Assembly: GCF_020382885.2 (NCBI RefSeq)
Contig: NC_058514.1
Span: 12,510,249 to 12,574,248, forward strand
DNA: 64,000 nucleotides
Direction: 5' to 3'
Origin: Scatophagus argus
Taxonomy: Eukaryota > Chordata > Actinopteri > Scatophagidae
Made by a program: the position numbers and the translations under genes. Positions 23,688 to 36,703 of the stretch are shown in pieces (positions within the stretch are counted from its first letter, which is position 1; each line of letters starts with the position of its first letter). The notes under the pieces were generated by a model. The model had not been told where the DNA came from, ran no database searches, and saw nothing but the letters and a program-made list of their open reading frames with translations.

Positions 23688-26600
23688 GTAAGTCATGTGT
23701 CCAACTGTGAATTATTGAGTGTCCCTTTTGGACTCTTCAACACCACCTGACCACTGGTCAGACTAACTGCTGCTGTTAGTTTCAGGTAAACTCAAGCTGC
23801 AATTTTCTCTAGTCTGCCGTCCAACTGGAAGATTAGGTCTCCAACACTAGTGAAACTGTTATTATTATACGAAAGCTTTAAACATGCATTTAAGGTGAAT
23901 GAAAAGTATGCACTTTGAAATAACACTATGAAAAAAGATTAAGTTGTTACATGACGCAGGCATTTTCTACCCGCAAGTCATGATAAGCATATTTTGTGAT
24001 TGGTTCTGTTTGTGCAAGTGTTTGTGTGTTTCTCCTCTCAGTGAGACGTCAGAGCTGGTGTATTGTGTTGCTGACCTTCAGATGAGCAACCAAAAACTCC
24101 AGGAGGAGGTGAGGAAGCTGAAGCAGGTGGTGGAGGGCATGGAGGACGGCAACCAGAAACTGGCAGAGGAGAACGAGGAGCTACGGAACCAGGCCAGGGT
24201 GTAAGATAACACGTGCATGAAAATACAGGGAACAGATTTGTTGTAGCAGTGCTTTGTTGACTTCTACCTCTGTTTGTCCTCTCGCACAGTAACCAGCAGC
24301 TGGCACAGAAGGAGAAGATACTGAAGGAGGAGGTGGAGGAGATGAAGGCCACTCTGAGCTGTACGGAGGAAGGCAGAGCTCGCGCCTCCGCACACAGCAA
24401 ACATGTGGTCAGTCAAACTCAAGCGTGCCAGCAGACTGCATTTTCATATGAAGATCTTTTGTGCTGCCTGAATGCATGCAGACGTCAGGTGTCTGAGGAT
24501 TTCCTCGCCTACATTATGTTTAGACATTACAGCTGAAATGTACAGTGCTGTATTTTAGACAAGTGGTCAAAGTGTCAGCTGATACTGAACTGATCCTAAT
24601 TTGGAATCAAATTGAAAATACCTGGCAGTCAATGTAACCTTGCAAAACTGGGCCACTTTGATTTGCTTTTTTTCATGTGGCTGGAAATTAGACCCGTGTC
24701 TTTTTTAAAATTAATTTACATAAGATTAATTTTTTCACACGTGAACTCTTGCACTCTGCATGTGTATCAGACACATATTTTTGCACACAGGATTTTGCAG
24801 CATGCAGTCAGAACATATGAAAGGTAAATGTCGTACATGTAACATGATTCAAGCTTTGAATCGTTTGTGGTTCAGCAGTTTGCACTTCCCTGATAAATTC
24901 CACATTTTAAATGAAACTGCAAAATTATTCAGCATGTACTTTTACAAATTTTGTGGCATCTCAAGAATTTTTGGTTTGAAGGACTGAGCATTTGTTTTCA
25001 TAGCTTCTATTGATAACTTTTCTTCTTTTTAGGAGAGAGAAAACCAGAGTCTCATTACCAAGATTGCATCTCTTCAGGAGGAGGTATCTCACTGTCTAAA
25101 GATGACTTTTGCCAGTGGACTTGACAGTAAAATCAATGACCTGACTTCACAGGAAATCTGTATTACTCACCACATTCATAGATAGCTTACAAAGAGTACA
25201 TTGTTACAAGTCTTCTCATAAAAGGCTGTGACCAGCTGCTCTAACTCCCCTCTGATGGCTCCCCAGAACTTTAAGGTCACCATGGAGATGGATGAGCTTC
25301 AGAGGAGAATAGCAGAGCTGTGTGACATTAACACTGACCTTCAGGTACCTTTTACTCTCTGTCCATTATCATTTTTATATTTAGCTCTACATTATTATGT
25401 CTTCCGCACTTCTCGTTACTCCTCGAACACAATGTCCTTCCCTTGCTCTTTCTTCTTGGCCTTCAGGCATTTTTGAGTGTATTTCTGCCCTCCTTCCTCG
25501 CAAAATGACCCCTACGCTGTAAATTTGTCTCAGGAACAAATAGCAATACTGTGCTGCAGTTGTAATGTGTTTTCTTTATGTTGTCATGTAACTGCCCTTT
25601 CCGTGTCCTCAGGTGCAAATTGACTCTTTTGATGCTGCTGTTAGTGAAAAGGAAGCTGTTATACATGAGGTCAGTTCCTTATCTTGTCCATTTTACTATT
25701 GCTGGAAATCTATTTGTGGCTGTCCTGATCTTTATTTACAAAGGACTGCTTGAGTTCAGCAAAACCTGTAAAATGTTATTTACTTTAACTTCCAACTTTG
25801 TTGCCAAGTAAAAAAGGTCTAGTTTTTACAGATGAAAACAGCTTGTCCTCTTTAATTATTTTTTTTTTTTTTTTTACCAAAGTTGAGATATTTACCTCCT
25901 TTTACAGAAGAGCAGACAGATAAATGAGCTCAAGTCAGCAGTGGAGGAATACTCCTCCATCACAGAGGTCAGTGTGTTGAACTTTCCATCCCATTATTAG
26001 ATTCTCTTTTACTGCTTTCACTTGTTCCTGATCTCTTTGCTTACTCCTTCCATATGCCAATGCAGACATTTTATGTTTTCCTTTTGGTGTACTTCCACCG
26101 CTTATTTTGAGATGAAATGAGTTTGGAGAAAATCAGGGAGTGAATCTGTTCTCATGTGCAGTAATTAAAAATCAAATAAATTAAATGAGATTTGTAAGAA
26201 AAGTCGAATTGGTCATTTCAAAATCTTATCCAATGTCTTAGATCTTCATTACAAAGTAGTAACACTTCAGTGGGATTAGAAAAATGACCATGAAGATAAG
26301 TTTGTGATTTACTTTCCAAAATGTGTATAAATATCAGGAAAAACATTTTTAAAGATAATGTCTGTATTTTTAGTGTACACAAGTCTCTGTCCAGCGTGTA
26401 CAGTTATCAGCATGTGTGTCATTGGCTGACCAACTGTGGGAATTAAATCACCTGCTGCCATACACAGATCTTGTAGTCGACAGGGTTTTTCTAGTGGGGT
26501 AATGGCAGGCAACATAGTTGACCTCTAAATAGCTAATGGGACAGACCGAATCATGTCGGTGTCTGTGTTGTTGATTCCAGCTGCTGAGGGCAGACAAGAG

Positions 26601-29600
26601 CAGGCTGGAGAACCAGATGCAGATGATGCACCCAGACTTGACCAGGTAGGTGAACCAAGAAGGGATTTGAAAGATAATGGGTTACTGCTAAGGAAGCAGA
26701 CATAAGCCAATTTTTATTATTTCACCATGAATATATGGAAGAGAAAGCCACTAAAGTACAAACTGCACAAAAGCAGTGTGAGGTTTGTGTGTTCTGGGCT
26801 TTAACTTGGAAAGATTTGTCCCTTACTCCCTTTTCTCAGTCAGGCCTTGTTGGTCTTGTAACTTGTTTCCACCCCTGTCCACCTGTCTCTCACAGCGCTG
26901 GTCTGTCCCTGTCGGTGGCCTACCGTTTGAACCAGAGCAGCTCAGGATCCCTGCAGACAGAACTAGCTCTGGCACAGTCACCACTGGAGGTCAGCACACC
27001 CTTACTCTGTCTGTGTTTTTCATTTGCTCCCTGCTTTACCTGCTCTTTTCTCTCTCTCTCTCTCTCTGTGTCCTCGCTTTTCTTACCCCTCTGTTTCTTC
27101 TTCTCATTATGTCTGAAATTCCGCTGCTTATTCTCATTTCTCTGTACACACTGTTTCAGTCCCTGTTCTTGTATTCCTCAGAGAGAACTCATCTCTGCTG
27201 CAGCCAATCTGTGGCACATATGGACATGAATGCGGCCCACACAGATACAGCATTCAGACTGACAGACACAGCAAGTTTTGGACATGTTTTGCAAATTCAG
27301 TTTATTATACCTTTTGGTCCCAGCTACAGTCTCAGAAGTTTTTCTGCCTACAGGCAGGTGTTTCATCCTTGATTTTTCTCCCTTAGGCTGTAGGGCTTTT
27401 CACACGTTTCACACACAATACAAAGCACTGTCTGAACATTACACGCAGTTCTTCACATGCTGTGCACTTGGCACAGTCGAGCCTCTCTGTGATAATCAGA
27501 CTGATGGTAACTGTTTTAAGCCTCTTACACTAATTTGTGTGAATATGTTACTATCTGCTGCAGGTCCCCCATGGAGTAGACAATTTGTCCACCACTATGA
27601 GCTTTGCCTCCCCACTGGATGAGACGCTGGACAAGGAGGTGCTGCTAATGCTGCAAGGACCCAGCCCTGAACACATGGCTCAGGAGTTCAAGAACCTTCA
27701 AAGCAAACTGGTAACCAAGAGTGAATAAGTGTGTGTGGAGGCCTGACCTGCACTTATTCTAAAATTGACTCTAGATTTGTGACCAGTGGACATTTTGCAC
27801 CAGCATGGCAATTCCATTGTCATTTTATATAAAATATTTTATATGTTGGACTTGCAAATGACAGTTCTGACTTTAAACGTTTCTCTGTTCCAGTCAACAC
27901 AAAACCAGCATAGCATTAGCTGTAGCATATGTAAAGAGCTTGATTTATTTATTGAACCTTTTTGTAAGCTATTTTAATGTTTCAGTAGTCTAGAAAAGCT
28001 AAAAAAAAAGAGAGAGAGAGAGAAGAAGAAAAAATGACAACCCCACAGTTTTCTTCCAGCTGCTTTTGAAACATGACTAAACTTGGCTATTGTTCAGACT
28101 AAGAGGTGACAGTTATGTTGAAGGTTCAGTTTAATTCAAGAGCTACCAGATTAAGATTAGTGAATTAGAATGGTATAATTTTAGGCTTATTGATGCCTTA
28201 AATTATTATTAAATTTCTTGTTTTTTTTAAGAAGTTGTCTTGTTTTCAGTTCTTGGCTTTCCATCATCAACTATTTCTCTCCCACCACTTCCTCTTTCAG
28301 AAAAGGGATTTCACCGAGGAAACCAACTCTGTCTTGTCTACAGTTAGAGGCTTTCTGGACGACCACGCACAACCACGGGGCACCAATGACACCCATTTCC
28401 AGGTCAGATCCACTCACAGACTCTTAGAGACACAATTTACAGGTTTGGTCCAGTGACAGCATTCATACCAGACTTGACATAAGCTTATGAAAAGTTTCAG
28501 GTTCACAGCGTACTACAATGTTGGTTGCATATATGAAAATAAAAGGCCATTTTAATACTTTGTTTTTATATGATTCATGTAATTATGTAATATGATTTCT
28601 ATCTTCCTCTCCCTCCACCTGTTGCTCTCTTTTTCCATCTATCACTGCCTATCTGTTCTGTCTCTCCTTCCCACCCACTATCTCTCCTCTAGAGATCTCT
28701 CACTTATATAACTCTCCAACAGGCCCCATCCAAGCAGTGCTATTTAGTCAGTGTGTCGTACCATGAACGCAACCCACTCCCCACCTCCCTCACTCCAACT
28801 TTCTGTCTCTCTGTGTCTCTCTTTCTCTCTCCCCCCTCCTCCTGCATTGTAGCCACTCTGCATTCATTAGCCACGTACTGCCATACAGCAGTAAACATAC
28901 CAAATGAGACAGAAATCATTCGTGGAGCAGAGCTGTACCAAGTCAGTCTTCTGTTGGTTCTTTGCCGTGCAGGTTCATATCTAAAGATTGTTTATCAGTT
29001 AGGCGTCAGAGCTTTTTGGAAGCTTAAAAGACATGCAGCCAACCAGGACTTAGCGAGAGGCTGACCTCCTTGGCCTTGTATTCCCATAGACGCTGCAGGC
29101 TGAGCTGGATGCCAGAAGGGCAGACTGGGCCCTCAGCCTGGACCAACTGGCCCAGTACACAGACTCGCTGGAGAAGGAGTTGATCAAAATGGCCAGTAAC
29201 ATGAGGAGGTCCCGCACAGAGATCCTACACCTTTCAGTCAGGTGAGCAAATCTTCTGTGCGTCTGTGCTCCCTGTGTATGTGTGACTGTGTAAAACCTGT
29301 GGGCAGTCAGAAGTGTGTGAGCTGCTGAACACTTAGGTGTTAGTGTTAAATTTGGTATGTGAGCAGAGGAAGGTGAAAGAGAAATACCACAGGAAGATGA
29401 ACGGTTATACATTTGCAGTGGATCTTATGCTGTCTAGTCAAAGACAACTTCACTGTAAGGTAGGAAAACATTTCTATAAGGTGTAGCTACAGTAGTGATC
29501 TCATTGGTTGAGTTAAACCCGAGTTGGCAGAGCTAAAGATTTCATGTTCTGGCTAAATAAGGTATTTCTGATGTCACTGAAGAAGCCATTAGCAAGCGAG

Positions 29601-32600
29601 CCTAAAGCTGATTAAACCTACCAATGTAATAACTAAAACAATGCAGCATAGGCATAATGAGCAGTCAGGGTTTGCTGGTTAGCCTAGCCTGCCCACTGTC
29701 TCTTGTTTGGGTGCTTGCAGAGCTTAAGTGCCACATGTTCCCGAATTACAAAAAAAAAAAAAAAAAAAGTACCTGGGCAGAGCTTAAGAGGCTTTTACGC
29801 AACCGATGAATTTATTTATGTCATTAGATGAGATCTGCCTATCAGAGAAATCCACCTTCTAAAACTCAACAGTAATAACACCACACAATGTCAGACCTGC
29901 AGTGTGGGTACATCTGCTCTGCAGTGCTGCGTCTCAGTTGGCTGAGTGGGGGAAATACCTGTCAATCATCCTGACCTCAGTGACCCCCAAGCGCCCGCCT
30001 CACTAGGTCTGGGCCAATTCTGGACTTCACGCTGACTCTTTGTGGTTGGGTTTAACTTGTGCCATGTCTGTGTGTGTCTGTTTATACGTGTGTTCATGGA
30101 GACGGCCATCCCCTTCAGATATATAACAGAGCTAGTGTGGTACAGTATCAGACCATAGAGGGGGAACTCGTTGTGCTGTCCAGCTGGGATTTATTGGTGC
30201 TGAGTTACCAGGGTGAACTCAGAAACTTGAATATTGTTTGGCAGGAAAGAAAATTGAAGGAGACTGATTGTAAGTATAGTTCTACCTCCTGCCCTGGAGG
30301 GCTGACACAGACTGTTTAGAGTAAGACTGGGCTGTCAGATGATGCTAAGATCAGGGGTTTGTTGTTGGACACATTTGAGGTTCTGTGTGTAGGCTGAGAT
30401 TAGAGGGTCAGGCTGGGACTGGATCTACAAAACCGTGAAGTGAAGAAACCGTTACTGGGCCAGTCGGAGAACTGGCGCTGGTCACCCTGGGAAACAGAAT
30501 GGGACACTGCATGGGCCTGCGGATTGGGTACAGTATGTCCACTGTACTGTCTTCTAGGATAGTATTTTCTATCAGTTAAATGCTTTGAAAATTTGCCTTG
30601 AAGAACAAATAATCCAAATAATTACTTTGCATACTGTCACGCACAGGGTGCAGGAGCAGGAGAACCAGAAGCGGCAGCTGTGTGAGGAGCTGGAGCAGCT
30701 GAAGACACCTCAGGACAGCAGAGAGGCCTCATGCCAGACACCTGTACCAGAGGAAGAGGTCAGAGGGGAAGGGCTGGATGATGGGCCTTAAATGTATAGA
30801 ACTAAATTTAAACAGTAGCAGTGATTTGCTTCCACCAATCTCAGAAGTAATCTTTTAATCTTGATGTGTCTGGCAGAGTTACCTACACGGTTTAGATGTT
30901 CACTGGCACTGTTCAGTTACATACATTCAACTTTCTTAATTTACATTTATGTGTTTTGGTATATATTAACATCCTCAATATTAAGGATATTGGAGGCTTT
31001 GCTTAGAGAGCAGTGACAGAGCTCTTACAGCATTCAGACAGATGGAGTAGAGAGCTGAGTTGCGAGTTGGCGGCTGAAGTGGACATGTGCACACACACAC
31101 ACACACACATGCTCAGAATCAGATGCAAGTACACACCTACGCACTGCTCCTCGCACAAAATCTACTGAGGCAACATTTCCATTGCAGCACCATTGTTTTT
31201 ACAGCAAAACATGAGATAGATAGTTATAGTGCAGAGCACACAGTAAACAAGTTATGCTTTGACAAAAAAAAAAAAAAAATAAAATAAAATAATGCAGTTT
31301 TCATTTTTAAAGAATTTCTTCAGGATAGCTCTTGATCAGAGAACAGTCTCTAAGATTATACAGTATATCCCTTGGATTGGTTAATCACGAAAAAGGATGG
31401 CATTGAAAGGAAGAGATTTCTGCACAGTTTTGTTTTTCTGGAAATCATTTGTCAATCGTGTCCTGTAATGTATCATCTTTTTCTCAGGGCTATCTGTTGA
31501 AAATGTTTAGGTTTTTCTTTTCACCCAAGACAGCTTCAACTTCAGGGTCATCATGTTATTTATTTATATTTTTTATGAGAACATTGTTTTTCTCCGTGTC
31601 TTTCTTTTTTTTCCTCTTTAGCCCAGAGATGACTTGGACTGGGATGAGGAGTTTGCCCTTCAAGATTTCCTGAAGAACGAGTTGGCAGAGAGGAATTGCA
31701 GGCGGACGGATAGCAGGTCTGAGGAGACGACGGATAAATTAACAGACAGAGGGGAAGAAGAGGACGGGGAAGAGAAGTGGACAGTGGTGGACACAGCAGG
31801 AGAGGGAGACGTTAGAGACACATCAACTCCCCTGTCTGCCCCCTCTGGAGAGGCCCAGCTTGGACACAATACAGCGGGAGGGGGTCAAGGTGAGTGAAGA
31901 ACCCCAAGCCGGACAAAACAACCACCAAGCAACAGCTCAATATTTCAACCGCTAAGCAACTATTACAACTTTTTTGTATAATCATATATAACTTTATGAA
32001 TGTCTGAAAAAAATGCTAAAAACTAGAGATACGTTTACGTGTAGCTGTTCATTTTGAAATGGCTTTCAACAGAATAAATCTTTTGAATTCATCGTGGTAA
32101 AAGTAGAGAACTTTGAGCTGCCTTCCCTGAGCCTTTAAAACCCAGTTTACACCAGAATTAGCCCAGGGCTAACTGGAACCTCATAAAGCCAAACCAAATA
32201 GGGATAAATGTACTTTAATATTTTTGTAGCGCCATTCTGACCCTGTTTTCATCTCTGAATACGAGTCAGGAGGATTAACAGCAGAGATAAGACTTGATCT
32301 TCCCTTGAGCAACAAGAATGTGAACCAAAGCAACCTGCATCTTCGTAGCATGAGAACACTGAAACCATAGTTGGAATGTGAAAACTGCAGAAACCTTTAC
32401 AAAATGTAATAGTTATTGAAACTAAACACTTTTGTACATCCACACAACTACAACTTCATTGGACTCTAACAAGTACCTTTGCAAGCTAACTTTAAAAGCA
32501 ATTATGTAATTCCTTCCTGTCATCGCATGTGTGCAAACACATTTGTAGCTCTATGTAGTTATGCATTCTTCAGTACTTAAACAGCTGTATCTTACTAACC

Positions 32601-35600
32601 CAAAGCTAATGTTAGATAAGGCTGCCATCAACAGGGAGAAGAGAATATTCACATCACCAGTGTCACAACTTTTAAATCACTCACACATGCAGCTGGTGCA
32701 CCAATTTGCAGGTTGTGCCTCACAGGATAAATTCTAAAGGAGAAGAACAGCTTACAGACTCAGTTATTGTCTTTGAGTGTTGATTTGTGTGTGCAAGTGC
32801 GGATTATCTCCCCATAATCCATAGGAGTCACAGGGCACTCAGCCACCCTTGAAGCACCGGTGCAGTACACGTACACACACACACACGCACACACACACAC
32901 TCACACTCACTCTCACTCACCCACTCACCATAAGGATAGACACAGTCTGAGGCCCTTGGAAATAGACCCATGCCTTCTATGGTTGTTGGTCTTGTAAAGG
33001 TTGTGTGTGTGAGAAAGAGGTGTGTGTGTGTGTCCACAGTATGTGAAAATCCTCTCTTCCTTAAGGTCCTTGTATGGCCAGGTGTACGACCGGTCTGAGG
33101 CCACGAAGTGAGCTCAGTAATCCTCCATTCCTCTGCCTGCATGAACGGCTGGCAGGCAGAGAGACAGAAAACGAGAGTGCAAACGTGGTCTTTAATGCCA
33201 CCTTAGCCATGCATGGTATTTTAACCTCTCTGCCCCTCCTTCAGCTCAATGCCTTGCATAATAGATGGTCAGGCCTTTTTATGGTAAAAGGTGGGGTTGC
33301 ATTTTTTGATGTCAAGTAGTCCATGTAGGTGAATCAGACATCAGAACAACTTCTTTGTTTCATCCCATTTTCAGCCTCCTCTTTCCTCCTGCCTTTTTTT
33401 CTTGATTTATGTTATATTTTTCTCCTCTTCTTTCTCTGTATCTGTTACAGACTCTGCAGCCTGCACTGAGTCAGAGCCAGAGGTGAACTGTCAGTCATTG
33501 CAGGTAAACTGAATTGTCATGGGATCAGGTATATGTATGGTGCAGGATGCTCAGCATGCTTGGAATTGTACCTGGATGCTACCTTTGTGTATTAAATTTT
33601 AACTCTGCATTTCCCTTGATATTTTACAAAATCCATTATATAGAAAGAAGCATCCTGACACGTCTCTTTATGGGGCTTTTTTCGGTGGTTGAGCAAGACC
33701 CCTTACTTCAACTGAAGGGAAATCTTAGTGCTTCAGCATACCGAGACAATTTGGACAGTGTTATGCTTCCAACTTTGTGGCAATGGTTTGAGGAAGGCCC
33801 TTTTCTGTTCCAGCATGGCTGTGCCCCAGTGCACAAAGCAAAGTTCATAAATACATGGTTGGATGAGTTTGGTGTGGAAGAACTTGCACGCCCTGCACAG
33901 AGCCCTGACCTCAACCCCATCAAACACATTTGGGACGAACTGGAACAGAGATTGTGAGCCAGGCCTTTTGTTCCAACATCAGTGTCTGACCTCACAAATG
34001 CTCTACTGCATGAATGGGCAAAAATTCCCACAGAAACACAAAATCTTATGGAAAGCCTTGCCAGAAGAGTGGAAGTTGCAATGCTGTCTATGTATGTATT
34101 TTATTTATTTATAAATGCAATGTCATTAATGTCCCTGTAGGGGTAGTGGTCAGGTGGCCCAATACTTTTGTCTATATAGTGTAAATTAGATCACAGTTAC
34201 ATTAAAAAGGTAACTCAGTGAATAATTACTGAAAGACCGACCACAGACAACCTAGTTTCTTAAAATTCTGGGATGTAGCATTTCCAAGGGAAATTCAAAG
34301 TTTATCTTGACCATTATTAGTCTCTTTCCAGTATAACTATACGTTAATACCAGGCTGAAGATGAGTAGTTCATCTTCAAACAAATCTGGGATAATATTAT
34401 TTTCTAATTTTTTAATATTCTGGTTTCCAAGCAACTTCACAGTCTCTGGAAGCCACAGGTTGAAATTAATTTGTGATGGCTCACATGAGACTATCAGAGG
34501 AACTGGTTTGAACTTATGAAAAACCATGTGCTTATAGCTTAGTGCAGTGATTTCAGGATTGTGTAAAAACATTCCCATTTAGAATCAGGGTCCCTTTCAT
34601 TCCTGTGAGCTGAGGTGCATTTGAGTAAGACACAGAGTCCCGGCCCGCTCGCAGACCAACAATAGTCTACTGTATTGTCTCCTGGACAACTGCCAGGTGT
34701 GTGACAGGTGTGTAACGGGTAGCAGGAAGCAGCATGGTGCCAAAACAGATTTGGTGCTCATCCTACCTTTTTGGCTTAATACTTTTTTTTTTTTTTTTTT
34801 TAAATTCACTTGTCATAGTGTGGGTTTACTTTATGAAGTATTGTATCATATGTACACGTCATAGAAGTGTGCTTTGTCTATATCGTCTTTTGTGATTTGC
34901 ACTAGGAAAATGAATATAAAGCATCTCTTGGCATTACTAAAGTATGATTTACGTGTGTGATAACATGAAATGTGTGAGCGAGTTTAGTGTGTCAAATTCA
35001 TTTTTGCTGTATTTTGTAATATAATCATATGCTTCCTTTGCAGTGGTGGGAAGGAAGTAGGAAGTTTCTAAAATACTTGCTTAAAATATCACAGGATATT
35101 AGTCTTCATGTTCTTAGAAATTACACTTCAAAGGCCATGTTTGGCTGTGGTGGCATATTTTAACCCATTAACTACAAATTCTTTACAGTCAATATTACAG
35201 ACAAACCTTTCAGACAGGTGTGTTTTTTGTTTTTTTTCTTTATGAATCTCACTGCTGTATGACGACTAACATGATCTTGGAAGAGATAAGTAATTGATCT
35301 CAGTGCACAGGGATTCTTTTGCAAACTCTTCCTGTTAGTGCATTCACGTATGCTCTAGCATATTAAATTTCAGAGTCTTCAGCTTCAGATGTCAGATATG
35401 GGACTGTCCTTGAACACACCATAAGCAAGAAGGGCTTTAAAAACGATCATTGTCAAGGCACGTACCTGAGGTCTTGTGTTTCTGTAATGATTTTCTCACT
35501 AGTCTGAAATGAATGGGAAACAATGGCTACCTGGAAGGTAGGAAATGATCTGAAATATACTGGTTGTGTTTGAATTCAAATTTGTGGTCAGTGCTCAAAT

Positions 35601-36672
35601 ATGCGAAACTGCTCATGTTCTTCTAAAAGATGAAGCCAAGGTTGTGGCTGTGTTCCAGCCAGCCACACTCTTTCTCTGTGAATTGGTACTTACCTACGTA
35701 TGTATTTCACTTGAGTCACGTAATGACCAAATGAACATAGTTACTGTATGTGGAACCATCTTTTCCTTAACTTAAACAAACTGTGCCTGCTAGTGTCAGT
35801 TAAGCTCCATTCTTATCATGTTTCTAATTCAAATAATAAAACAGAGTTTATTACACATTTTCTTATTCTCCTTCTAATCTTCTGGGCTCGCTTCGCCATT
35901 TGCCTACCAAATAGCTCTTCACATGTCATTATTCACAGCCTCTGCTCACTGACAGCTGTCTGCATTCTTGTGCTGAGGCTGTTCGCTCTTTATGTAGGAT
36001 GACATTGATAACACTGAAATAAAAAGGAAAATGATCTGTTGTTGTGTCATTGGTGAATGAAGCGATTCTGCCCCTGCATTTGAAGAAGAATATATTCCAC
36101 CAAATAACAATGCATGCTGTACACTAAACTGCATGTTATGTTGCTTATAATCTCAGTTTCTTCTCACACTTTCTGATCTTAGATGTGTTCTACTCAGTCG
36201 CAGTCCTCAGTGCTTAAGCCTGCAAGGTTTTTAAAACTAATTTAAGCACTTCATCATCGCTGCAGTCAGTATGAAAGTGATGTTTGCTGTGACGATGACA
36301 GTAATTGGTTGTCTTCAACAACCCATCACTGATGGAACAGATGCTTTGTGTTGCTTGTCAGCTGTTAGATTGTGTTGAATTCTTATGCAATGTCTTCTCA
36401 TCTGACAGGGATTTGTTTCTGTTGACCGACTGTGGGCCTACTGTTTGCTACACGGTTAATGTGTGTTGCTTGTTTGATCTTTACACCTCTTTCCTTTTTG
36501 AATATTTATCGTTTTTTGTGTGTCTGTGTGTATTTTCAGGATGAGGCAGCAGCACCACTGAGCGCCCACTCACAATCTGTCAGCATTAGAAACCCAGAGG
36601 CGAATGCTCTCCCTGATCTGTCCCACTCAGAGAACAACAGTAAGATCTCCACCTCCCTCTCTCTCAGTGGAT

Positions 36673-36703
<31 letters not shown>

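Noticed and set aside
26785-27372. 195-codon open frame, Leu/Phe/Ser-rich
   Set aside because: It overlaps an lrmp exon in another frame and runs through pyrimidine-rich intron; looks hydrophobic only because of CT-rich DNA.
30059-30319. Open frame of 86 codons in an lrmp intron
   Set aside because: No usable acceptor/donor in the lrmp phase and no family resemblance.
33514-33957. Possible lrmp exon or separate gene
   Set aside because: It is the C-terminal half of a Tc1-type transposase with lost catalytic residues, not host coding sequence.
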